Assembly (NCBI GenBank): GCA_036924085.1
Contig: JAVGWX010000018.1
Coordinates: 21,055,964 to 21,119,963, forward strand
Direction of reading: 5' to 3'
DNA: 64,000 nt
DNA from: Ariolimax columbianus
Lineage: Eukaryota > Mollusca > Gastropoda > Stylommatophora > Arionidae
Shown: positions 54,536 to 64,000 of the stretch, piece after piece
Numbering within the stretch: position 1 is the stretch's first letter
Layout of the letters: every line of letters begins with the position of its first letter
Made by a program: the position numbers and the translations under genes
Notes under the pieces: generated by a model
What the model was told of the DNA's origin: nothing
The model's database searches: none
Seen by the model: the letters and a program-made list of their open reading frames with translations, nothing else

Positions 54536-55640
54536 AACACTAGCATCATGCTATATAACATATACACTAATGACCTACCCATGGACACAGACACGAGGAC
54601 ATTCATTTATGCTGATGACACAGCAGTCGCTGCCCAGGGTAAATGGTTTGAGGAAGTGGAAAACAAACTGCCAAGTTCTCTCAATGCCCTTGCAGAATAC
54701 TACCACAAGAATCACCTGAAACCAAATCCCAGTAAAACCCAGGTATGTGCCTACCACCTCAGAAACAGAGGCAAAAAGAAAACTTCAGATTAGGTGGCAA
54801 GGCAGGAAGTTGAACACTTTACGGCTCCCAAATATCTAGGCATGAAATTAGACCGCACATTGTCTTACATAACGCACTGTCAAGACACAAAGCGTAAGAT
54901 ACACGCAAGAAAAATATTATCAGAAAACTGACTGGCACAACATGGGGGGGGGGGGGGGGGGGAAACAGTCATCAGTCCTTCGGACATCTACACTTGCCTT
55001 GTGTTTCCCCATAGCTGAATACGCTGCGCCAGCCTGAAAAAAATCTGCTCATGCAAAGCTAGTTGATACAGCAATACATGAGGCGGGTCAGATAGTATCA
55101 GGGTGCCTAAAACCCACCCCCATTGATAAAATATATCCCATAATTGGCATAGCTCTCCCCGAGATCCGAAGGAGCGTTGCAGCAGAAATTGAACGAGAAA
55201 AACAGGAGCACGACCCAAAGCACCCAATGTTTGGACATCAGAAACAAAACACAAGACTCAAATCAAGACATGGCTTTCTAAAAACAACAAACCCCATACA
55301 TGCAAACCACGAAAGTCGCCGTATCGAGAGGTGGCACGAATTGGTGCACGCCCCAGAGATGGAACTTCGAGAGGAACCTGCTCCTGGGCATCATCTACCA
55401 TACACAACGTGGAAGTCGCCGAACAGACTGTAAACTCGTGTATCACGGTGCAAGAGGAATATGAAGCGTTGTGGATACACATATGATGACACGCATGATT
55501 GCGGCGCAATACAGGACCCAGATCACATGATGACCTGCCCCAACCTTCAGGAAACATGCAATAGGCGCGACATGCTGGAGGCAAGTGAAAAAGCAATCCA
55601 TGTCGCTGAATAATGGATGCAAGATATATAATCGTGGTGC
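54536..55640 (+). pseudogene. Jockey-like LINE, RT C-terminal half
   Basis: MLYNIYTNDLPMDTDTRTFI followed by YADDTAVAAQGKWFEEVENK (catalytic YADD at 54608-54619), then LKPNPSKTQVCAYHLRNRGK and PKYLGMKLDRTLSYITHC. Later pieces in shifted frames: AEIEREKQEHDPKHPMFGHQ near 55180, GHHLPYTTWKSPNRL at 55389-55433, and a Cys/His end CGYTYDDTHDCGAIQDPDHM near 55470. A 17-base run of g at 54946-54962 breaks the frame at the thumb. This family differs from the 24-27.7-kb LINE and lacks RNase H. Confidence 0.82.
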
Positions 55641-55845
55641 TTGGATATGGAAAGGAAGTAAGTAACACTTGTACTCAGAAGAACCGAGTCATTTGCGAAT
55701 GCAATATCTTCCAATTTCTTCGGATTTCTTTAGCATTCTCCCCATGTCATACTTAATTGACGATTGTTAGTAGTCGTGTAACAGTTACAACATTTAACTT
55801 GTAAATCCATCGTCGGCGAACGCCTTTTAATCTTTAACTTTCTGA
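55641..55845. other. Unassigned sequence
   Basis: No recognisable feature. Confidence 0.3.
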
Positions 55846-55849
55846 CTGT

Positions 55850-56035
55850 TTTATCTCAATTAGTGTAAACTCATCTGATGATTCTGACAAAGTAGGGATG
55901 TTGGTTTATCCATGAAAGTCAGGGATTATTGCTGGTTGTGGGTCTGTTTAACACTTCCGTAAAATGTTCTGCCCAGCTTCGCCTCTGCTCGTTTTTTGTA
56001 GGAAGAAAATTGTTTCTTGTTCATTGTTGTTCAAT
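55850..56035 (-). pseudogene. LINE linker relic
   Basis: Minus reading RRSWAEHFTEVLNRPTTSNN corresponds to the WAEHFEEVLNRP linker found between endonuclease and RT in RTE-like LINEs (compare 12289-12507). The rest is decayed. Confidence 0.6.
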
Positions 56036-56065
56036 GCACACAACGAATATATTTACTCTTTTGTA

Positions 56066-56150
56066 CCTCCCGAAAAGGGCGCTAAGTGACGTGCTGCAGT
56101 AGCTGTTCTCACATCCTGAACGTGCCGAGAAGGTGGACCTGGATGATCCA
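56066..56150 (+). repeat. Dispersed repeat D, copy 2
   Basis: cccgaaaagggcgctaagtg, tgctgcagtagctgttctca and ctgaacgtgccgagaaggtg align with 53484-53570. Confidence 0.65.
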
Positions 56151-58029
56151 AGCTGTTGTTTTGTGGTTAATTACAAAAATATAAATTTATCGATCGCGCG
56201 GGCTTTTATTAAAGTCTGATTTTGCGACTTTGACGACACTGTCTAGCGACATATTGTTGTTTGTGCTGGCAACCCATTGTTAGGACAGCACATAATTTAT
56301 CTTGATTACAAGATTTGTTGACCAAGCACTCGCTACAGACAGGTAAGGCACTTTTCCGTGTTTTACTGAATTACCATTTTCTTCTTGGAGTTTCATTTTC
56401 TTACACAAATCCACACACAATCTAACAAGCGATAGACTGCAGATAGATGGTAATATAATAATTAATATCCACACATGATTATCATGTACTAGGAGTAGGA
56501 GAGATCGTTGTTCATTTCCATCACTGACTTAACTAGACCTGGTTCAGAATCAGATGTTTCCAAATTCGATATTGACAGAATGAATGACTCAGGATGAACC
56601 GTGTTAAATGTTTATTAATGTATCTAAACATATTTCCAAGGTAAACTTATTGATTGTTCTTTGTTGTTTAATAAGCCAGGTCAGTCGTACGATCATAACA
56701 AAACAACGATATTATATTATTACTTTACAGTACTTTACTCTCCTGTTACTGTTGTTAGTGTTTATTGTAATTTTTTTACCTGTATGTTGTGATCAGGTCT
56801 GAGATTAGCACCAATAACAAAATAAGTGATAGAAAGAAACTTAGAAAGACATAAACAAATTAAAACACTGATTCATGAGGTTCACACTCATACATAGCAT
56901 GTATCAAAAGCATGTATACATACCAAAATAGCAGACACATGACACATTTATGAATAACTTGACACAGGTGAGCATTTCACAATGGCTGAGTGTTGCTTCC
57001 TCTAGCTGAGTACGTAACTGAGTAAACTGAAGTTATTGATCAATATGAAAGAAAGAAAGGTGTAATTTCAGAGTCTCTGCATGTCCTACATTAAAAATCA
57101 GTGCTGTGCAGTAAAACTGATTCAATCAAACAATCAATACGCACTTCAACTCCCTGCAGAGCATAAGCTCTCTACCAACAACCACCAAGTCTATATGTCC
57201 TTTGCCATTCTCCCAAACATAGATAACAACAGTTCTGCATCTCTCAGGGTTGCACTAGTTCTGTTCTTTAACTATGTTTTGATCTGCTTCTATTCCTTTT
57301 ACCTTTGGGTTCCAGAACAGCATCAGCCTTGTAATGTCTTCAGGTTATTTTCACAGAGTAAGTCCTATCCAGTGACAGCATCTTCTCTTAATGTCACATT
57401 CCACTGACAGCTGCCCAGGTCTTTTCAACAGCTCAATGTTGGTGACCTTATTGTCCCATTTAAAACCAATTATCATGCACAGGCATCTGTTTATTTACAT
57501 TTGTTTATATTTTATGAAATGAATGCCAAATGTAAGTAGTAAGTAGTAAAAGAAAGAAGTGTCAAGTGTATTATGTAAATCAAATAAACAGTAACATAAA
57601 AAAAACACGTTACTTTTAGAGACAATGTGTTACACAGATAAAAAAAAACTACGTTTAAAAATAGAAACCAAAAAAAAAAACCATGACATTTTACAAACAA
57701 CACATTTTACAAACAACATGCCATTTTACAGATAACATGACAATCTACCATAGCCATACCCAAGGTTTTCAGAATAGATCCACTGCAACTTTCTAATCTT
57801 TTCCTTAAAGACTACTACAGAAGGTTGTGCTGGAGGTTTGCAACCTCGTCATGTAAAACTGTTGCAACAGCAATGGCTCAGACACAGGCTTCATTGAATG
57901 GGAGTAGTTGTAATAATAGTGGCTCTATGCTTCACATGAAGTGAAAAAGTGGAATGAATAAACAATGTGTTTGTTGATATGGACTGTTTGGGACACATAA
58001 CTTGCAGGAGAAAGGACTAGTTTGACCAA
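56151..58029. other. Unassigned AT-rich region
   Basis: Longest stretch with no element I can name. 57081-57407 is an open plus frame of 108 residues without known motifs, and short A-rich runs occur at 57599 and 57645-57680. Confidence 0.45.
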
Positions 58030-59440
58030 AACTGCGCAGCTGTCAAGATCCTGCTGGATGAAAAGCAGTGCTTGTTTGATCACCGACCCCTTCTCACCGT
58101 AAAAAAAAGTTTGCCTTCTTCAACAGTGTACGTATGGTTATGCAACGTAGGCTCAAGTACATGCATGATGCTTGTCTCCACAACAAGGGGGGTAAAGATT
58201 CAACGGTATGTTGATACCATTGACTTGACATAATTTTTCTCGGCCTCACTAAGGCCTTTGACACAATTCATGTTGAAGTTTGGCTCCCCTGACAAATTCA
58301 TTGCGCGAAGGAGAATTGAAGCCCTCCCAATCGCCAATGGCATCGATCAGGGATGAGTGCTGGCACAGACACTCTTTAGCATGACCTTTGCAGCAATGCA
58401 CTTTGATGCTGTACACGGCACTTCTACTGGCATGCGTGTCAGGTACAGGACACGAGGTTGGCTGTTCAATCCGAGATGCCTAAATTCTTGCACAAAGGTG
58501 AGTGAGCCACAATCTTGGACCTTCTGTTTACTGACGACTGCACCTTTAACACCTGCTCAGAACAAAGTATGCAGTCCATCAAGTTTTCAGCCGCATGCAG
58601 TAAATTTAGTCTCACAATCAACACTAGGAAAACTGAGGTACTCTTCCAGTCTGCCCCTGGGAAGCCATACAGTGAATCAAACATTACACACAGAACCAAC
58701 GTCTCCACACAGTTGATAGCTTCACCAATCTAGGTAGTACCCTCACCACAGAGGTGAATATCGGCTCTGAGGTCAGCTGCGGAATGGCAAAGGTGCATTT
58801 TGGAGGCTGCAAGAAAATGTTTGGACCTGGCAAGACATCTGTGTCACCACCAAGGTCAAATTATTGTGCTGTATTGTTAACCACTCTGCTGCATGCCTGC
58901 GGAACAAGGACAGTGTATATCAGACATGGCAGACATTTAAATCGTTTTCACATGAGCTGTCTGCACATGCTGCTGAGGATTGGGTAAGAAGACAAAGTGC
59001 CTAACTCTGAAATTATTAGCAGTTCACACATGTTGAACATCCAAACGCTTTGGCAAAAAGCCCAGATAAGATGGACAGAACATGCTGTTTGCATGCCCGA
59101 TGAGCACGTCCCCAAAGTAGTTGCTCTATGGTAAGCTTAGAACAGGCAGACATTCATCAGGGTGAACAGAAGAAATGCTGCAGTCTCCTTGAAAGTGTCT
59201 CTGAAAAGCTTCAACATTGATGTTACCTCCTTTCTCATAACCGTTTCATCTGGTGTGGTGTGCTAGCATCACCAAAGGTGCTCAGATGATAGAGCGAAAC
59301 TCCATAGCTGATGCTGAGATAAAGCGCGCTACCCAAAAGAACAGAATGCATGACAACTCCACAGCTGATTTCTCACATGTGTGCTTCATGTGCGGCAGAG
59401 TCAGCCTAGCCAGAATTGGTCTTTACAGTCAAATGGGAAC
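58030..59440 (+). pseudogene. Degenerate LINE with RT and C-terminal zinc finger
   Basis: Fragments in order: AKILLDEKQCLFDHRPLL-like, SASLRPLTQFMLKFGS region (F.KAFDT. block), GCVLAPTLFS-type (MLAQTLFSMTFAAMHFDAVH at 58357), GMRVRYRTRGWLFNPRCL, LFTDDCTFNTCSEQSMQSIK (the YADD box reads FTDD), LTINTRKTEVLFQSAPGKPY, LHACGTRTVYIRHGRHLNRF, a GH-type block near 59060 and finally CFMCGRVSLARIGLYSQMGTH, a C2H2-like finger known at the end of this RT family. Frames change at least four times. Confidence 0.75.
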
Positions 59441-59592
59441 ACATCTTGCAGAAGTCTGTTCAACCTTTTTTTTTATAAGGTATTACCAGACTTTCTACAT
59501 TGACTGTAATTCTTTAGCTAAAGGTACACTTTTTTGTGCCATAAATAGAAGAGAAATAAGTAATAAAACTAAGATGGCTGTATACCTCTTGA
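59441..59592. other. Spacer before minisatellite
   Basis: Nothing recognised. Confidence 0.3.
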
Positions 59593-59975
59593 TCTATGTA
59601 ACAAATTTAACTTATGGATATGAGTCATAGGCAATGACTTCATCTATGTAACAAATTTAACATGGATATGAGTCATGGGCAATGACTTTATCTATGTAAC
59701 AAATTCAACATGGATATGAGTCATTGGGCAATGACTTCATCTATGTAACAAATTTAACATGGATATGAGTCATGGGCAATGACTTTGTCTATGTAACATT
59801 TTTAACATGGATATGAGTCATGGGCAATGACTTCATCTATGTAACAAATTTAACATGGATATGAGTCATGGGCAATGACTTCATCTATGTAACAAATTTA
59901 ACATGGATATGAGTCATGGGCAATGACTTCATCTATGTAACAAATTTAACATGGAAATGAGTCATGGGCAATGAC
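59593..59975. repeat. 48-bp minisatellite, about 8 copies
   Basis: The unit runs from atctatgtaacaaatttaac through atggatatgagtcatgggca to atgacttc. Copies differ by single bases or one-base gains. Each unit contains agtcat-gggca-atgact, whose six-base arms are complementary, so every unit can form a small hairpin. Confidence 0.95.
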
Positions 59976-60125
59976 AACAATCCAAATAAGCCAGCTCGAA
60001 GTGTCAGAGAAATGTGATATCTATGGACGATGGTTCAATTAACAAGATGAGACAAGGCCGGCTACCAGACAATGCAACAAAATCTAAATAATCTTGCAGA
60101 CTCAAATAAAGCAATCTTAACTTTG

Positions 60126-60400
60126 GTGATCTCTGTGGTGAAGTGGTCAAGCCGTTTGCCTAGTGTTCAGACGGTTGGGGTTCGAATTCGAACTGTGACT
60201 GTCTGTCCATGGTGTCTATTTTATTCCGGAGATCCCTGGGTTCATCGCTGGAGCTACGGAGTTCGTGCTTTGTGCGATGCTCTCGACAGATGGGGTACCC
60301 ATCTGCCAAGAGAGACCGAGCTAAATGGGGAAAACCTGAGGCGATGAAGTCGAGCACTCGCTTAGAGTTGTTTTGTTTTTTTAAAACTTGGGTGGTTTGG
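60126..60400 (+). repeat. tRNA-derived SINE
   Basis: gtggtgaagtggtcaagccg is A-box-like (tggtgaagtgg) and ttggggttcgaattcgaact is B-box-like (ggttcgaattc), 40 bases apart. The body includes gctctcgacagatggggtac, ccatctgccaagagagaccg and ggggaaaacctgaggcgatg. Confidence 0.75.
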
Positions 60401-60597
60401 CCATGTCTGCTGAATGAAAGAAGATTGGCTACCATGGCAAACAAAGAGTCAAGGATCCAGACCTCGAGCACAACGCAGTCCTCTGCGATGACACCAGAAG
60501 ACAGTCTATAAGAGATCGTGGACTAGACTTGACCCAGGCCAAGAGCAAGACAGTAGATAGAAAGGTCTGGTGCTCTTTCTGATATACCTTTACACTT

Positions 60598-60866
60598 CAG
60601 GGAAGAGAAGGAGCGATTAAGTAAGGTAGAAGACTCTACATCTTGGAGTAGAAGAAGAGCAACTAAGTAAGTAAGGTAGAAGACTCTATACTCAAGGGTA
60701 GAAGAAGAGCGACTAAGTAAGTAAGGTAGAAGACTCTAAACAAGGGTAGAACAGGAGCGACTAAGTAAGGTAGAAGACTCTACACTCAAAGGAAGAAGAG
60801 GAGTGATTAAGTAAGTAAGGTAGAAGACTATACACCACATGGGTAAGAGGAGCTACTAAGTAAGTA
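60598..60866. repeat. About 50-bp minisatellite, 5-6 copies
   Basis: Units around aagtaaggtagaagactcta followed by a variable stretch, then ggtagaagaagagcgactaa. Spacing varies because of one or two copies of gtaa. Confidence 0.9.
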
Positions 60867-60974
60867 ATTAGTAAATCCTTAAATCCTTTGAATTAACTGA
60901 TCCTTGTTTAATTTGTTCTTATATTTCGTTGAATCTTATCATAATGTTATCTTTGCACATTCCTGTTTTCAGTA

Positions 60975-61162
60975 CGTTTGATCACAAATAACATAACCAG
61001 CCAGAGAGCAAACTCTCCAGTGATCTGGGGTGGACACAAACTGATTTAGGGCAGAAGTTGTTACACAGTTGAGTCATAAATGAGCACTCCGACCATGCCC
61101 AATAGCTCATCACCCATTCCAGTCAGTATGATGACACCAGAAGTATCTCCTCCTGTTGACAG
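60975..61162 (+). other. Possible host exon (weak)
   Basis: A 3'-splice-like tttgcacattcctgttttcag ends near 60972, an ATG at 61080 opens MSTPTMPNSSSPIPVSMMTP, and cctcctgttgacagtgagta near 61150-61166 offers a gtgagt donor. The peptide is Ser/Pro/Thr-rich and of unknown function. No other exon could be linked. Confidence 0.25.
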
Positions 61163-61169
61163 TGAGTAC

Positions 61170-61985
61170 TTCAATTTTGTTTGCTATTGTTGTGTTAACC
61201 TTTTGCTTTCCAGACTACAAAATTACGTTTATTTCCTAAATCTGCGTAATTTTTCAGCACGTCCTGTCCTGACGTGGTTGTTGATTTTGAGAACCTCTAA
61301 TATTTTAAAATTTAAAAAAAATGTGTGTTTGTGTCTAGAGACATATTTTAATAAACAACTTTTTGGTGTTATTTTTTGTTATTGTATGTATGTTAATTTC
61401 TGAGATAGATGAAGGTGATGGTGGTGAAAAATAGCACAAACATATAGACTCACCCCAAAACGACTTCCCTTGGTTAGAAAAAAATTGTAGAAAAACGTAC
61501 TAATACTAATATTTATGTTTACGATAATGACTATGTCTGTCACTTCGACTATAAACGTAATTATTGTATCTATATAAACAAACTAGATAGATCTACCTCA
61601 GAAAAATCTGTTGCAGAAACTTACTCCCCCATTCTCAAAATTGAGTGAATCTTCAAAGCGAAGAACAGATGATATTCTCTCCAAAATCAAAGACAAATTT
61701 TTGAATAACCATTGTTTTCGTCTAACCGTACATGACGGAAGTTGGAACTCTCTACAATCAAAAGAGCGGTTATGTTCAGCTGTTTCTATGGTATTAACCC
61801 AGTAGTTTATATACGATAAAGAGATGACTCTAGAGCTGGCTGCGTGCAACGCCATGGAACGGAGCCAAATCTTCATAATCTCACGCCGTTGGACGGAAAA
61901 GGTTAATATATTTCACATTTATCACTGTCATTCTTTCTTTTGCTCGTGTGCTACCAGAGCCTGAAAGGGAAAGATGAAATAAGGA
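61170..61985. other. Unassigned AT-rich sequence
   Basis: Complementary open frames at 61598-61876 (minus) and 61611-61805 (plus) show no motif. Confidence 0.4.
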
Positions 61986-61987
61986 CA

Positions 61988-62245
61988 ATGTAGTATTTCA
62001 GGCATGTCATAAGATCGTGTAGCCTAGTCGACAGTAAGCTGGCTTGCTAGAAAGAGATTACATCATTCCAGGGTTCGAGTTCAGGGATGGACAGAAAAAT
62101 AATCCGGCCCATGGTTCATGCATATGTACGACTGCTCCTCCAGTTGACCCAGCTGTAAACGAGTACCTGAGGTATGTGTTGGGGAAGGTAAATACAGCAA
62201 GGAAGGAACTGACACCTCTCCTCATATAGGCTGCGGCTTAGTACA
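61988..62245 (+). repeat. tRNA-derived SINE
   Basis: gatcgtgtagcctagtcgac (A-box-like tagcctagtcg) and catt ccagggttcgagttca (B-box-like gggttcgagttc) about 55 bases later, then a body with tttaccttta-type end at 62300. Confidence 0.65.
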
Positions 62246-62599
62246 TGAAGAGTTATCTTCATCTTCGACCGCAATTGTTGCTATACGACTGACCTTTACC
62301 TTTACCATAATTGGTGACTAAAGAGGTTGGACATGGGACTGGCTATCCAGACCTGTATATACTTTAACACACAAGAGAATGAAAAGATCTCTGCCTGCCA
62401 TGGTATAAGTGAAGTTATCAAGTAAAAGGTTCTTTATTTCTCAATTCAAGGCACCATCACTTCACTTATCCTTCTTGCATGCCACATCTTTTATATGCTC
62501 TTGAAGGAGCTTTTTCTGTACTGTTTTATTTAATAAAATTAGCTTTCCAGTCCCTTGCACAAACATCTTTGGTTGCTTATTAAAACATGTAGTCTATAA

Positions 62600-63060
62600 C
62601 AGACACTTTGAGAAACTCGACCATATCCACATAAGCTGTCTCCGCAAGCTGCTCTGGATCAGCTGGCTGGATTGAGTACCAAGCTTTGGCAGTGTCGACA
62701 TCCTCAGGATGACCGCTGCTATTTTCGAAAAAATAATGGTTACTGTCTGACTGCATACGAAGAAGAGTACCAAGCTTGAAGTCGTGAATAATGCTCTTGG
62801 TCATATGCAGTTGTAGAGGACCCAACGCGGAGAGAATGGACATGTTGTTTGCATGCCTGATAAACACCTACCTAAGCAGATTTTGTATGGTGGGCTCAGG
62901 TCAGGTGAATGCCCTTTGGGGGACAAGAAATTATACAGACTCTCCAGAAAATTATTCTCTTTCGCTTACTCTCCTTCCCTATTTTCTTTATGTGAGGGTG
63001 CCAATAAGTAGGTCACAAACTGGTATGGGCTGTCTGAAAAATAGCAGTGGTAGTTTCTGA
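62600..63060 (+). pseudogene. LINE RT C-terminal relic, split by a LINE tail
   Basis: RHFEKLDHIHISCLRKLLWI before the insertion and, in shifted frames, VPSLEVVNNALGHMQL, GENGHVVCMPDKHLPKQILY and GGLRSGECPLGDKKLYRLS after it. It is the same family as 58030-59440, with H..MPD.HLPK...YG.L motif. Confidence 0.72.
62674..62777 (+). mobile_element. Jockey/I-like LINE tail, 78 bp, with 13-nt TSD
   Basis: gagtaccaagctt at 62674-62686 recurs exactly at 62765-62777. The insert 62687-62764 is only the last 78 bp of the LINE: tggcagtgtcgacatcctca, atgaccgctgctattttcga, actgtctgactgcatacgaa and a short GAA tail. It interrupts the LINE relic at 62600-63060. Confidence 0.92.
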
Positions 63061-63107
63061 AAGTGTCATTAGGTGGCAGCAATATCCTTCGTTATGATTA
63101 TTTTAGA

Positions 63108-63345
63108 TAGCACAGTGGTTAGGCACTTACTTCCTGGTTGATGCAGGATCTATTTCTGATCGCAAACCGGATCTTGCGGTCGACCCAGTCACAGAAATTT
63201 GGTACCGGAAAAATCTGGGAAGTTAAGGTGGTCGACGTGATGGTGACCACATTATCCACAATGTGCAGTGCGTAACAAAATAAAATGGGCCTAGCACCAT
63301 ATTTCCTATGTGCCGCATGGCGTGACAGGATCTTTTTTTTTTTGC
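63108..63345 (+). repeat. Possible tRNA-derived SINE
   Basis: agatagcacagtggttaggc is A-box-like (tagcacagtggttagg). The expected B box near 63150-63165 (aggatctatttctgatc) is degenerate. The body contains ggtaccggaaaaatctggga and a t-rich end at 63332-63343. Confidence 0.45.
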
Positions 63346-63572
63346 TAGATGTTTCAGGCATGCATGCAGGTACAAAATGGTGTCCCTGCTCATGTTGTTG
63401 TTGTTACAGATCCAGCAGCATCCGGGCTCTCGCCCATCAGCCCATTGCCATGTAATGGTATCTGCATGTGTTTATCAGCTGTTGTCTAGTGCCATACAAA
63501 GTGTTCTATGTATCTGGCCACGGAGGAAGAAGCATTTTCCTAAAATCATTGAGGTCTGAGCACTCAAAGAGA

Positions 63573-63633
63573 TAACTTAATGTCTTTATACTGGTTTAGA
63601 AGACCCTACAGAGTCTGTATACAACCAGTTTTT
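63573..63633 (-). mobile_element. CR1 3'-end fragment
   Basis: aacttaatgtctttatactg, gaccctacagagtctgtata and caaccagttttttt match CR1 termini. Confidence 0.75.
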
Positions 63634-63755
63634 TTGGAGGGTGGTTTAACCTATATGCAAATCAATCTTAATAGACTCAAACACTAGAGCTGAGTAGACC
63701 CGCAGCCAGTAAGAGCCCATCTATAGCTGCTCTTAACAAACCACCTGGGGAAAGG
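63634..63755 (-). repeat. Repeat family A, inverted partial copy
   Basis: On the minus strand: caggtggtttgttaagagca, gctgcgggtctactcagctc, tagtgtttgagtctattaag and ggttaaaccaccct, collinear with 300-410 of copy 1. Confidence 0.75.
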
Positions 63756-64000
63756 TACAAATAAATTATCCAGCATTTTAACGTAAGTTTTGTAAACTCT
63801 TGAAGAAAAAGAGTATCTTAAAAATGATTTTAACATCAGTTCTGTAAACTCTTGAATTACCACTATCTTAATGAACAGATGTCCTATTCATTATATTAAC
63901 ATCAGCATTGTAGTCCAAGGTTAGACTTTCTGTTACAACTGTTAATATTAACTAATCAATTGTCATCTCAGCATTTATTTATGTTTTTGACAAGTATAAG
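63756..64000. other. Unassigned AT-rich end of window
   Basis: Holds two loose copies of a roughly 50-bp phrase (tttgtaaactcttgaa and tctgtaaactcttgaa at 63790 and 63840). Confidence 0.4.

Noticed and set aside
57081..57407. A 108-residue plus-strand ORF as a host gene
   Set aside because: No motif, AT-rich surroundings, no splice or conservation evidence available.
60126..60200. A true tRNA gene
   Set aside because: A- and B-box-like motifs are present but I could not fold an acceptor stem or a normal anticodon arm; a SINE head fits better.
62041..62229. A 61-residue ORF
   Set aside because: Lies inside the tRNA-derived SINE body and matches no known protein.

Overview
This is a repeat-dense stretch of an animal nuclear genome. 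I find no intact host protein gene. Metazoan origin follows from the transposable element families present (CR1-like, RTE-like and Jockey/I-like non-LTR retrotransposons, piggyBac, mariner) and from an 18S rRNA pseudogene. The 18S variable regions look molluscan, probably gastropod. That taxonomic guess is inference from memory and needs a database search.

Layout. 1-5.2 kb: repeat family A, then a Jockey/I-like LINE nested inside a copy of its own family, then an RTE-like tail. 5.5-8 kb: a SINE-like repeat (family R1), a LINE tail and a CR1-like LINE. 8.0-9.3 kb: fold-back and deleted mariner remnants. 9396-12060: a complete but inactivated piggyBac element with TTAA target duplications and terminal inverted repeats. 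12.1-17.2 kb: LINE fragments, one bounded by an 11-nt target-site duplication (TSD), plus an unrecognised coding relic. 17.7-20.6 kb: a short LINE tail with TSD, an R1 copy and a CR1 copy. 20.7-23.1 kb: a scrambled rDNA unit (5'ETS-like, 18S, 28S 3' end). 24-27.7 kb: the longest Jockey/I-like copy, with endonuclease, RT, RNase H and zinc knuckle. 28-31.5 kb: LINE relics and microsatellites. 32.84-33.23 kb: a second rRNA-chimera fragment. 33.24-45.71 kb: a 12.5-kb minisatellite built from 31/28/24-bp subunits, organised in higher-order repeats of 1380 bp (x3) and 1039 bp (x2). 45.7-64 kb: LINE and SINE relics, many nested with readable TSDs, and two small minisatellites.

How the parts relate. 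Most of the DNA was built by target-primed reverse transcription and nested insertion; seven insertions still show flanking duplications of 9-19 nt. The Jockey/I-like LINE and some R1 copies share a (GAA)n 3' tail, so R1 may use that LINE's machinery (inference). Nearly all element ORFs carry stops or frameshifts. The most unusual signals are the 18S-28S chimeric repeat found twice, the higher-order minisatellite that starts directly next to one of those copies, and the paired 16-bp palindromes just inside the piggyBac 5' end.
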